From the NCBI GenBank assembly GCA_020634895.1, contig JACKAV010000012.1, forward strand, positions 62,001 to 126,000: a DNA stretch of 64,000 nt. The letters run 5' to 3'. The notes under the pieces were generated by a model. It saw nothing but the letters and a program-made list of their open reading frames with translations, did not search any database and had not been told where the DNA came from. The translations under genes and the position numbers were made by a program. The first letter of the stretch is position 1. Each line of letters begins with the position of its first letter. This document shows positions 25,671-33,743 of the stretch, piece by piece. Source of the stretch: Anaerolineales bacterium (GTDB taxonomy: Bacteria > Chloroflexota > Anaerolineae > Anaerolineales > Villigracilaceae).

Positions 25671-26339
25671 TCAGTTTTGCAGAGCGTTCTTGATCTCCGC
25701 CAGCATGCGTCCTTCAGGGATTGCGCCGACTGCGGAACCTTTCCCAGCGTTTATGACCGTTTGCGGTACGCCCTGAACACGGAACTGGTTCGCCAAGTCG
25801 GGGAACTCAGCGGCGTCCACAGCTTCAGCGCGGATCATGCCGGGGTTTTCCATTGCCATTTTGTGTGCAAGCAACACGGCTTGCGGGCAGTACGGTCAGG
25901 TGGGGGTTACGAACACCTGCATGTGCAGGGGCTTCTCAAGGGTTTTGAGATATTCACGGGTTTCAGCGCTCAAGCCTGAGTCCCGCGCAGAGGCGAGCAG
26001 GATGTCGTTGATGAGGGTGCTGAATTCGTATCCCGAAGGAATGCCGGAGAATTGGATCCCCAGATCGAGGATTTCTTCCCCATCTTTTCCGGCGATGATG
26101 ATGGCGGGGGCTTTGTCCACCTGAAACTTTGCCGCCAGAGCTGAATCGGCGGCGAGGTCATATGTGGAAAGGCTGACCCGTTCGTCGATCTCGCTGACTT
26201 CCGTCAAAAGCTGCAGGGTTTCGGCACAATAATCGCAGTTTTCCTGCGAGCCGAAGTATAAAATTTGCACGGGGTTTGTCAAATTGTCAAATGCCTGTTT
26301 GATCTGCCCCGCGACTTCCTGGTTCAATAGTTTTTCCAT
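25671..26339 (-). CDS. Glutaredoxin-like protein disulfide oxidoreductase with in-frame UGA (candidate selenoprotein)
   Basis: Two thioredoxin-fold modules, 222 residues if UGA is read through. Module 1 has ENCDYC (Cys35, Cys38) and cis-Pro in KAPAI. Module 2 would have the redox motif at 148-151: the codon is TGA (25896-25898), followed by CCG TAC TGC, giving UPYC in place of CPYC, and the phrase VTPT-U-PYCPQAVLLAHKMA reads on in frame as a normal PDO-type sequence to TAA/TGA 25671, with cis-Pro in QGVPQTV. The start ATG 26339 has GGAG 6 bases upstream. A hairpin with a GU-containing loop follows the UGA by 11 bases. Divergent from the ECF sigma gene (117 bp). Confidence 0.8.
25867..25884 (-). 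promoter_or_regulatory. SECIS-like hairpin downstream of the UGA
   Basis: On the minus strand, GCAAGC-CGTGTT-GCTTGC forms a 6-bp stem with a 6-base loop that contains GU. The stem begins 11 bases after the UGA codon; bacterial SECIS hairpins lie in this range with a G/U-bearing apical loop. It is part of the coding sequence of the same gene. Confidence 0.5.
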
Positions 26340-26456
26340 GGGTTCTCCAAGAGAATAGATATCTTCCTTTGGATGCAGGGCGGGTAAAAAAGTTGCAGTT
26401 CTTCTTGTCTGGATGATGTATACTTCGCTGTAACTTTTTAGGAATAAAATCATCAA

Positions 26457-27080
26457 ATGAATGAAACTGCAGCACACGAATTTTCCATTGACGCCCTTCG
26501 CTCCGGTGACCGCGCCGAGTTCGCCCGCCTTGTGGATGCCTACTCCGCGCCCATTTACCGCCTTGGCTTGAAGATGCTCGGCAACCCGCAGGATGCCGAA
26601 GACATTTTGCAAAATACATTTCTCAACGCGTTGACCCATCTTGCGGATTTTGAAGGTCGCTCCAGTGTTGCGACATGGTTGTATCGCATCGCCTCGAACG
26701 AAGCCCTGATGCTGATCCGCCGAAAAAAGAATGTTGTCAACCTCGACGATTTTCAGCCCGAAGATGCGGAAGAGACGCCCCTCCCCGAAGTTTTCGTGGA
26801 TTGGAGCGCCATGCCCGAGGATGAACTGCTTTCGGGCGAATCAAAAAAGGCGTTGGATCTGGCTGTGCAGAAATTGCCGGAATCGCTGAGAATGGTTTTC
26901 CTGCTGCGCGATATCGAAGGCATATCCATTCGGGATACCGCCGAGATATTGAACCTGACCGAAACGAATGTAAAGACCCGCCTGCTGCGCGCACGCATGT
27001 TCCTGCGCGAACAATTATCGGCTTACTACAGCGAGCGGCTGGCTCGAGAGGAGAAGACAAATGACCGATCATTATCATGA
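26457..27080 (+). CDS. ECF sigma factor
   Basis: Sigma-70 family, group IV. Region 2 (about 20-90) has DAEDILQNTFLNAL, TWLYRIASNEALMLIRRKK; region 4 (about 140-200) has LPESLRMVFLLRDIEGISIRDTAEILNLTETNVKTRL, a helix-turn-helix. No region 1.1 or 3, as expected. The gene overlaps the start of the anti-sigma gene by 20 bp, the usual coupling. It is divergent from the disulfide-oxidoreductase operon, which is a plausible target; its promoter sequence cannot be confirmed. Confidence 0.92.
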   Translation: MNETAAHEFSIDALRSGDRAEFARLVDAYSAPIYRLGLKMLGNPQDAEDILQNTFLNALTHLADFEGRSSVATWLYRIASNEALMLIRRKKNVVNLDDFQPEDAEETPLPEVFVDWSAMPEDELLSGESKKALDLAVQKLPESLRMVFLLRDIEGISIRDTAEILNLTETNVKTRLLRARMFLREQLSAYYSERLAREEKTNDRSLS

Positions 27081-27324
27081 TAACTGCCAGGCATTGCTTG
27101 GTTCGCTTTCTGAATATATCGACGGCGAGCTGCCCGCCGATCTCTGTCAGGAGATCGAAAAGCACCTCGAAGGATGCAGCAATTGCCGCGTTGTTTTGAA
27201 CACCACCAAACGGACAATTGACCTTGTTCAGATTCCGGAGGAAGAGGAAGCCATCCCCGAGGATGTGCGCGAACGTCTCTTCCTGCGCCTCAACCTTGAC
27301 GATTATCTGCATCCAGAAAAGTGA
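27061..27324 (+). CDS. Zinc-binding anti-sigma factor (zf-HC2/ZAS type)
   Basis: 87 residues, soluble. Zinc-finger-like anti-sigma pattern: Cys near residue 9, EKHLEGCSNCRVV with H-x3-C-x2-C, and SEYIDGELP before it. ZAS-type proteins hold the ECF sigma factor and release it on loss of zinc, often by oxidation of the cysteines. Together with the redox genes next door this suggests a thiol-stress circuit. Starts within the sigma gene (20 bp overlap) and ends before a bidirectional terminator. No membrane helix is seen, so sensing is cytoplasmic. Confidence 0.85.
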   Translation: MTDHYHDNCQALLGSLSEYIDGELPADLCQEIEKHLEGCSNCRVVLNTTKRTIDLVQIPEEEEAIPEDVRERLFLRLNLDDYLHPEK

Positions 27325-27344
27325 GCTTTTTCTCGTCTGATAAT

Positions 27345-27382
27345 AAAAAGCGACAGTCCTTGCTGAAAGACTGTCGCTTTTT
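27345..27382. terminator. Bidirectional terminator
   Basis: Perfect 14-bp stem AAAAAGCGACAGTC/GACTGTCGCTTTTT (27345-27358 with 27369-27382), between convergent anti-sigma and GH13 genes. Confidence 0.85.
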
Positions 27383-27402
27383 GTAAATAGCCGTGGGTTT
27401 TA

Positions 27403-29010
27403 CTATCTCAATATCATTCCGCTCAAGCCGTCCAAATGGACGGTTTTTTCTTTTAACTTATCCTTTTGTGAAAGTTTGAAAAGACATTCAGAAACATCTA
27501 GCTTCAGTTCTTTTGCCTGCAAACCAAAGTTCAACAGGACAATAATCTTTTCACCCTCGAAACTTCTTGTATAACCCAGAACTTCCTCGGGAAGATTTTC
27601 CAAAAGCTGCAGATCGCCTTCCTGCAATGACTTTTCCTGCTTGCGGATTTTCAGCACAGATTGGATCGTCCGCAGCAGGGAGTTTTCATCTTCGCTTTCT
27701 GCTTTGACGTTAACTTCTCTGTAATTCGGGTTGACCGGCAGCCACGTTTTCTCAGCCGCTGAGAAGCCTGCGTTCTTTGTATCATCCCATTGCATTGGCG
27801 TGCGGACTTCATCCCGGTTGACGGTTATATCGAGGGCGTCAAAGATGAAGCGGGGAAGGAATTTGTATTTGTGGGGGATCGGGTCGATGGCAGAGCCAAA
27901 TGGAAGAGGGAGGTTCGTCATGCCGATCTCTTCTCCGTAATACATGCAGGGCACGCCGCGCACTGTAAATTGGAACGTGTGCAGCAATTTGGCTTTGCGC
28001 ATATCGTCTCCGAGCCTGTGAATGCTGCGGCGTTTATCAAGATTACTGAACACATAAACCGGCATGAAGGGCTGCGGAAAACTGTTCTCGATGTCGGTGA
28101 CCAAATTACGGAAGTAGTCCGCTGTGAATTTGAATTCGAGCATCTCGAAATTGAAAACCAACGTCAACCCATCATTCTCTTTGTCGCCTGCGTATTTCAG
28201 GGCGGTTTCCTTCGAGCCGGTGATCTCGCCGACTGTTAATTTGTCGCCGAATTCTTCGCAAACTTTGCGTAATTCTCTGGCAAGTTCGAAACTTTCAGGC
28301 TGATTCTGTGAATATACAGCCTCCTGAAGATAGCCGGATGGGTCGCTTGGTGTTGGCGCGAGCTTGAACGCGAAGGGATTATTGCGGAATTCGGCGTCTT
28401 TGTAGATGGTGTTGAAAATATCCAGCCTGAAACCGTCCACGCCTTTGCCGAGCCAAAAGCGGACAATATCGAACATGGTCTGTTTGACTTCCGGGTTGTG
28501 CCAGTTTAGGTCGGGTTGGAAGGGAAGGAAACTTGCCCAGTAATATTGTCCGCGTTCTTTTGCGTAATGCCAGCCGCTTCCGCCCGTCATGCTCTGCCAG
28601 TTGTTGGGCTTGTCGCGCCAGATGTACCAGTCCGCTTTGGGGTTGTCCCGTGAAGACCGCGATTCCTTGAACCACGCGTGTTCCTCGGAGGTGTGGTTGA
28701 GAACCATGTCGAAGATGATCTTCATATCGCGTTTGTGGATCTCGTCGATCAATTTCAACGCGTCGTCCATTGTGCCGAAATCGGGAGAGATATCGGTGTA
28801 GTCTGAGACGTCGTAACCGAGATCAGCCTGGGGCGAGGAAAAGAACGGTGAGATCCAGATCGATTCAAAGCCCAGATCGTGGAGATGGTCCAATTTTTGA
28901 ATAATGCCGGGGATGTCGCCGATCCCGTCTGCGTTCGTGTCGCAATATGAACGCGGGTAGATTTGATATAGGGTTGTTTTGTGATACCAGGGAGTAGACA
29001 TGCGACTCAT
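27403..29010 (-). CDS. GH13 alpha-glucosidase/oligo-1,6-glucosidase-like enzyme
   Basis: Cytoplasmic alpha-amylase family enzyme of 535 residues with TIM-barrel motifs in order: DMVLNHTSEEH (101-111), GFRLDIF with the nucleophile Asp197, GEITGSK with the acid Glu262, and FSNLDKRRSIHR where the family has NHD. The catalytic Asp325 is present but the conserved His before it is Leu324. This His contacts the subsite -1 sugar in most GH13 enzymes, so the substrate preference may differ. Starts at ATG 29010, with GAGG 9 bases upstream, and ends at a bidirectional terminator. Uses oligosaccharides such as isomaltose or trehalose-like glucosides; the choice is not certain. Confidence 0.85.
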   Translation of the reverse strand: MSRMSTPWYHKTTLYQIYPRSYCDTNADGIGDIPGIIQKLDHLHDLGFESIWISPFFSSPQADLGYDVSDYTDISPDFGTMDDALKLIDEIHKRDMKIIFDMVLNHTSEEHAWFKESRSSRDNPKADWYIWRDKPNNWQSMTGGSGWHYAKERGQYYWASFLPFQPDLNWHNPEVKQTMFDIVRFWLGKGVDGFRLDIFNTIYKDAEFRNNPFAFKLAPTPSDPSGYLQEAVYSQNQPESFELARELRKVCEEFGDKLTVGEITGSKETALKYAGDKENDGLTLVFNFEMLEFKFTADYFRNLVTDIENSFPQPFMPVYVFSNLDKRRSIHRLGDDMRKAKLLHTFQFTVRGVPCMYYGEEIGMTNLPLPFGSAIDPIPHKYKFLPRFIFDALDITVNRDEVRTPMQWDDTKNAGFSAAEKTWLPVNPNYREVNVKAESEDENSLLRTIQSVLKIRKQEKSLQEGDLQLLENLPEEVLGYTRSFEGEKIIVLLNFGLQAKELKLDVSECLFKLSQKDKLKEKTVHLDGLSGMILR

Positions 29011-29295
29011 TTTACGTTACCTCGTATTAGTAAACAAGTTGATTTTTATCCTGAATATGCCGCAATGACTCGTATCGTTTGCGGGGGAACTTTCCCAGCG
29101 GATGATACGTCCTTGATGCAACAACAGATAGCGGGTGCGGAAAGCGCCGCCAAGTGGAAGGAGGTCTTATGACGTGAGATAGCCGTTCTTGAAGAACAGC
29201 CGGACGCCGCCTGCTGTCTTCTTCTTTTGTCTCAATTCAAAACAGATCTCCTGTTGAAAACACGGGAGAACCATATTTTTCTTAGGAGAAGAAAA

Positions 29296-30885
29296 ATGTT
29301 CACCTTACGCAAAGTCTTTGGCTATTGTGCTGTGTTTCTGCTGCTGTTTCTTGCAGCCTGTGGCGGAGCGCCCGCTGCAACCGAAGCTCCGGCTTACGAA
29401 CCTCAAGTTTACGATCTTGCACCAGCCGCCACTGAAGGTTCTTATTCGGCTGAAGAAATTTCCCCCTCTTTCGTTCCACAATCAAGCGGACAGCCTTCCG
29501 CATCAAACGAACAAGAAGAACCATACGACATGTTCTTTCAGGATTATGGCGTCAATCCGTCCATTGATACTGAGGATGACAATCTCTCCACTTTTGCCTT
29601 GGATGTAGACACCGGCTCATACACCGTGATGCGTAATTACATCAACGACGGTTATTTGCCGCCTGAAGATTCCGTGCGCGTGGAAGAGTACGTAAATTAT
29701 TTCGATCAGGGGTACGAGAACCCGTCTGCGCACCAGGCGTTTGGCATCTACGTCGATGGCGGACCTTCGCCTTTCACCCAAACCGAACGCTATGACATGA
29801 TCCGCATCGGCATTCAGGGATATGACATCCCCAAGAGTGAGCGGAAGGACGCGGCTCTGACCTTCGTGATCGATGTCTCCGGCTCGATGGATATGGACAA
29901 CCGCCTTGGGCTGGTCAAGCAATCGCTTGAAATGCTGGTGGAGCAATTGCATGAAGATGATACCGTCAGCATTGTGGTTTATGGTTCAGAGGCGCGCGTC
30001 GTCCTTGAGCCGACTCGGGGTTCCAACGCCAAAAAGATTCTCTCCGCCATCCATCGGCTTGAACCCGAAGGCGCGACCAATGCAGAAGCCGGTCTGCGGC
30101 TCGGTTACCGCATGGCAATGGAAGCCTACAAGCGGGACGGGATCAATCGGGTAATCCTCTGCTCGGATGGCGTGGCAAACGTCGGCGAGACCGGACCCGA
30201 TGCCATCCTCGATGAGATCAATCACTATGTCGAGGAAGGCGTCACATTGACGACGGTCGGTTTCGGCATGGATAATTACAACGACACGTTGATGGAGCAG
30301 CTTGCGGATAACGGCAACGGCTTCTACGCCTACGTGGATGACCGCAGCGAAGCCCGCAAATTGTTCGTCGATGAGATCACCGGCACATTGCAGACGATCG
30401 CGTTGGATGCAAAGGTGCAGGTGGAGTTCAACCCGGATGTTGTCCGCAGTTACCGCCTTGTGGGATATGAGAACCGCGCCGTAGCGGACGAAGATTTTCG
30501 CAACAACAAAGTGGACGCTGGCGAGATTGGCGCGGGTCATTCGGTGACAGCGTTGTACGAAGTCAAACTTCTTCCGGAGGCTTATGGAAAGATCGCTACG
30601 GTGTACATGCGCTGGGAAGACCCCGATACGCATGAGGTTGTGGAAATCTCGAAGGGTTTCGATGTTGAACAGCTTGCGCGAGATTTTCACGGAACCAGCC
30701 CATACTTCCAACGTGCTGTGATCGTTGCGGAGTATGCCGAAGTTTTGAAAGGCAGCTATTGGGCGGAGGATAGTTCGCTGGACGATGTGTACGAAGAAGC
30801 CACATCGCGCGGAATATCCGATTGGCACGACGATGATTGGGATGAATTCGTCGAACTTGTCCGCATGGCGCGAAAACTAGATTAA
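29296..30885 (+). CDS. von Willebrand factor type A lipoprotein (YfbK-like)
   Basis: Signal peptide ending in a lipobox LAAC (Cys22). It then has a disordered Ser/Pro region, the VWF_A N-terminal module (DNLSTFALDVDTGSYTVMRNYI), and a VWA domain whose MIDAS DVSGSMD starts near residue 193 (with DGVANVG later). It ends with a DUF3520 C-terminal domain. The order matches the YfbK family of secreted, metal-dependent binding proteins, which has no established enzymatic role. I use ATG 29296, preceded by AGGAG at 7 bases. No upstream operon partner; the 285 bp in front (29011-29295) shows no gene. Confidence 0.85.
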   Translation: MFTLRKVFGYCAVFLLLFLAACGGAPAATEAPAYEPQVYDLAPAATEGSYSAEEISPSFVPQSSGQPSASNEQEEPYDMFFQDYGVNPSIDTEDDNLSTFALDVDTGSYTVMRNYINDGYLPPEDSVRVEEYVNYFDQGYENPSAHQAFGIYVDGGPSPFTQTERYDMIRIGIQGYDIPKSERKDAALTFVIDVSGSMDMDNRLGLVKQSLEMLVEQLHEDDTVSIVVYGSEARVVLEPTRGSNAKKILSAIHRLEPEGATNAEAGLRLGYRMAMEAYKRDGINRVILCSDGVANVGETGPDAILDEINHYVEEGVTLTTVGFGMDNYNDTLMEQLADNGNGFYAYVDDRSEARKLFVDEITGTLQTIALDAKVQVEFNPDVVRSYRLVGYENRAVADEDFRNNKVDAGEIGAGHSVTALYEVKLLPEAYGKIATVYMRWEDPDTHEVVEISKGFDVEQLARDFHGTSPYFQRAVIVAEYAEVLKGSYWAEDSSLDDVYEEATSRGISDWHDDDWDEFVELVRMARKLD

Positions 30886-30890
30886 CAAAA

Positions 30891-30914
30891 AGACCCGCCC
30901 AAAAGGGCGGGTCT
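30891..30914. terminator. Bidirectional terminator
   Basis: 10-bp perfect stem AGACCCGCCC/GGGCGGGTCT with an AAAA loop (30891-30900 with 30905-30914), between convergent VWA and amidohydrolase genes. Confidence 0.85.
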
Positions 30915-30918
30915 AAAT

Positions 30919-32508
30919 TTATGCTTCGTAAACAATCTTCCCGTCGACGATCGTCATCACTGCTTTGGCTTCCAATATTTTTTCGGGTGGCATCGCAAAC
31001 AGATCGTGCGAGAACATCACAAGATCGGCAAGATACCCTTCGCGTACCTGTCCCTTTTCGTGCTCTTTGAACTCGGCATACGCCGCGTCGCAGGTATAAC
31101 CGAGTATCACTTCTTCAAGTGTCAGCCTTTGGTCGGGGTTGTTCTCATCCCATTTTTTGCGGTTGAGCGCCGCGTCAATGTTGACCATCGGTTCGAACGG
31201 CGCGACTGTCCAATCGCTGCCCAGCGTGAGATGCGCACCCGCATCCTTGATGGTGCGCCATGCGAACGACAGTCCCCAACGCTGGCTGCCAACACGGTCC
31301 AGCCACACATCCTGCGCATCTCTACTCATCGGCGCGTGTGAAGTCTGCATTGATGCGATCACGCCCAACTCTTTGAATCTCGGCAGGTCATCGGGATGGA
31401 TGACTTCGATATGTTCAACGCGGTGACGACTATCCCGCTTCCCATTGGACCTTTGAACTGATTCGTACCCATCGAGTGTTCTCCTCACCGCACCATCCCC
31501 GCAGCAGTGGACAAAAATTTGCAATCCCATTTTGTCGCAAAGAGTTGCCATGCGAGTGAAGTGTTCCGCAGAGTAGAGCCCCTCCGGCTTGGCGGACGGA
31601 TCATCCGCGTAGGGTTCAATGTTGAGCGCAGTGTACGACTCCCAAACGCCGTCCATGAAGAATTTCGCCGCTCCGCCGCGGACGAACTCTCCCTGCACCT
31701 TTGCCATCTCCGCAGCTTCTTTCAGCGTCTCTTCCGTTGTTTCCGGTTTGACGTGATACGGCTCGTAAACCCGCAGGGTCATTTCACCGCTGTCTTCCAG
31801 TGCGGCAAATGTCATCAACTCCTGCATATCGCCATTCATATTGTGGACGCTAGTAATCCCGGCGGCGTTGATTCTGGCAATACTTGTTTTTAGCAGTTCA
31901 CGCTTGCGGGCTTCGTCCGGTTCGGGAATTATGTTTTCGACGATATCCGTTGCCGACTCGCGCAGTTCTCCTGTGGCAAATCCGTTTTCATCGCGGACAA
32001 TATCTTCATTGTTAGCCGCATCATTTTCAGGCGTCAGGATTCCCGCCATTTCCAACGCTTTTGTATTTACCCATGATGTATGACCATCGTAGGCGTTGAT
32101 GTATACGGGTCGGTCTGGAAAAAACTCGTCAAGTTGTTCGCGGTTCTCGATGATGCCGTATTTGATCCCCTGTCCATCCACCCATTGGGCGGTTTTGTTT
32201 TGAGCAGCGTATTCTTCGAGGATCGCCTTTACATCGTCGAAGTCTTTTGCGCCATAAAGCTGCGCGCTGCCAGACCAGATCGCACCCCATAAAAGATGAA
32301 AATGAGAGTCAATAAAACCTGCTGTGACGGTTCTTCCTTCGCCGTCGATGACGCGCGTGGATGCATCAATGAAATCTTGAACGCTCTCGTTTGTTCCCAC
32401 ATGGACGATCCGATTTCCTTTAATGGCAACAGCTTCCGCATACGGCATGTCTTTGTTGCTGGTAAATACTTTTGCGTTGTTGATGACCAGGTCTGCTTTG
32501 GCGCTCAT
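30919..32508 (-). CDS. Amidohydrolase family protein (YtcJ-like)
   Basis: 529-residue TIM-barrel metallohydrolase. The N-terminal metal motif is DSHFHLLWG (HxH), with the carboxylate/His signals RVEHIEVIHPDDLPR late in the barrel and GSDWTVAPFEP near the C-terminus (the Asp ligand). The overall plan, including the N-terminal VINNAKVFTSNKDMPYAEAVAIKGNRIVHVG and the trailing beta-sandwich strand, is that of YtcJ-type exo-amidohydrolases. The substrate is unknown. Upstream is the divergent mnmA gene. Confidence 0.85.
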   Translation of the reverse strand: MSAKADLVINNAKVFTSNKDMPYAEAVAIKGNRIVHVGTNESVQDFIDASTRVIDGEGRTVTAGFIDSHFHLLWGAIWSGSAQLYGAKDFDDVKAILEEYAAQNKTAQWVDGQGIKYGIIENREQLDEFFPDRPVYINAYDGHTSWVNTKALEMAGILTPENDAANNEDIVRDENGFATGELRESATDIVENIIPEPDEARKRELLKTSIARINAAGITSVHNMNGDMQELMTFAALEDSGEMTLRVYEPYHVKPETTEETLKEAAEMAKVQGEFVRGGAAKFFMDGVWESYTALNIEPYADDPSAKPEGLYSAEHFTRMATLCDKMGLQIFVHCCGDGAVRRTLDGYESVQRSNGKRDSRHRVEHIEVIHPDDLPRFKELGVIASMQTSHAPMSRDAQDVWLDRVGSQRWGLSFAWRTIKDAGAHLTLGSDWTVAPFEPMVNIDAALNRKKWDENNPDQRLTLEEVILGYTCDAAYAEFKEHEKGQVREGYLADLVMFSHDLFAMPPEKILEAKAVMTIVDGKIVYEA

Positions 32509-32572
32509 GGCTTCTCCTTTGTTTGGCGAAATATACCATTCATTTTACGGCGTTGATGTGTCTCCTGTGGTT

Positions 32573-32578
32573 TATAAT
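32573..32578 (+). promoter_or_regulatory. -10 box for mnmA
   Basis: Perfect TATAAT 11 bases before the mnmA ATG at 32589, so the mRNA would have almost no leader. No ribosome site is seen upstream of that ATG, consistent with a leaderless transcript. Confidence 0.4.
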
Positions 32579-32588
32579 CCGACTTGTC

Positions 32589-33656
32589 ATGGAGAAAAAG
32601 AAGGTTGTTGTTGCCATGTCTGGCGGTGTGGATTCATCTGTCGCGGCGGCTTTGCTCAAGGAGCAGGGCTACGACGTGACCGGGATGATGATGCGCCTGT
32701 GGAGCGAGCCCGGTAAGGAGGAATCCAACCGCTGCTGCACACCCGACTCAATGGCGCAGGCGCGCCGCGTGGCTGGCATATTGGACATCCCTTTTTATGT
32801 GGTGGACGCAAAGGAAGTTTTTCGTGAGACGGTGGTCCAATATTTTCTGGACGGGTACGCGAACGGCGAGACGCCCAACCCATGTTTGTTGTGCAATCGT
32901 CAGATCCGCTGGACGTTTTTGTTGAATCATGCGCTGGCTCTGGGGGCGGAATTCATGGCGACCGGACATTACGTGCGTATTCGCGATGCTGAGAATGGTC
33001 AACGCGAATTGCTGCGTGCGGTGGACCATGCCAAGGACCAGTCATACGTTTTGCATGTGTTAACTCAGGATAAATTGAAACACGCTTTATTCCCGGTGGG
33101 GGATTACCCAAAGCCGGAGATTCGCGCCATTGCTGAAAAATTCGGTTTGCCGACTGCGTCTCGAAAAGATTCGCAGGACTTGTGTTTTCTGGCTGGAGAA
33201 GACTACCGCAATTTCATTCAACGGAATGCGCCGGATATGCTGAAACCGGGTAGCATTGCGCGGCTGGATGGACAGGTCATCGGTGAGCACAACGGTTTGG
33301 CGAATTACACCATCGGTCAACGCAAGGGACTTGGGGTGGCATCGCCTGTCCCGTTGTATGTGATCACAAAGAACGGCTCAAGCAATACATTGATCGTCGG
33401 CACGCAGGATGAATTGGGCACAACGGAATTATCTGCCCGCGATGTCAACTGGGTGAGCGGTGAGATGCCGAGTGAACCCTTCCGCGCGGATGTGAAGATA
33501 CGCTATACCTCAAGGGAGGTTCCGGCGTTGGTCATGCCGATGGACGGGAATCAGGTTCAGGTCCGGTTTGATGCGCCTGTGCGTGATGCGACAAAGGGTC
33601 AGGCGGCGGTGTTCTATCAGGATGAGATCATGCTTGGCGGTGGAATTATCCGATAA
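32589..33656 (+). CDS. mnmA: tRNA-specific 2-thiouridylase
   Basis: Catalyses ATP-dependent 2-thiolation of U34 in tRNA Lys/Glu/Gln. P-loop SGGVDSS (11-17), first catalytic Cys102 in CLLCNRQIRW, second in SQDLCFL (Cys199), the substrate GHYVRI region and the C-terminal beta-barrel. At 355 residues it matches the family. The start is ATG 32589; a longer frame begins at 32523 but lacks the family start MEKKKVVVAMSGG. It is divergent from the amidohydrolase gene and has no evident operon partner. Confidence 0.95.
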   Translation: MEKKKVVVAMSGGVDSSVAAALLKEQGYDVTGMMMRLWSEPGKEESNRCCTPDSMAQARRVAGILDIPFYVVDAKEVFRETVVQYFLDGYANGETPNPCLLCNRQIRWTFLLNHALALGAEFMATGHYVRIRDAENGQRELLRAVDHAKDQSYVLHVLTQDKLKHALFPVGDYPKPEIRAIAEKFGLPTASRKDSQDLCFLAGEDYRNFIQRNAPDMLKPGSIARLDGQVIGEHNGLANYTIGQRKGLGVASPVPLYVITKNGSSNTLIVGTQDELGTTELSARDVNWVSGEMPSEPFRADVKIRYTSREVPALVMPMDGNQVQVRFDAPVRDATKGQAAVFYQDEIMLGGGIIR

Positions 33657-33743
33657 AGTTTTGCGTGTAGCCAGATTGGTAGAGTGGGCTTGTTTTATTG
33701 TTGAAAGTGAAGTTGATAGATACTTTTGTAAAAGGAGATTTCC

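Noticed and set aside
25896..25898. The TGA as a simple nonsense mutation (pseudogene)
   Set aside because: Both sides are free of other lesions, the frame continues exactly, the second Cys is kept and a SECIS-like hairpin follows; recoding explains more. It is still the main alternative.
33657..33743. tRNA-like stretch AGCCAGATTGGTAGAGTGGG
   Set aside because: Only a D-arm-like piece; no anticodon or T-arm and no 3' stem.
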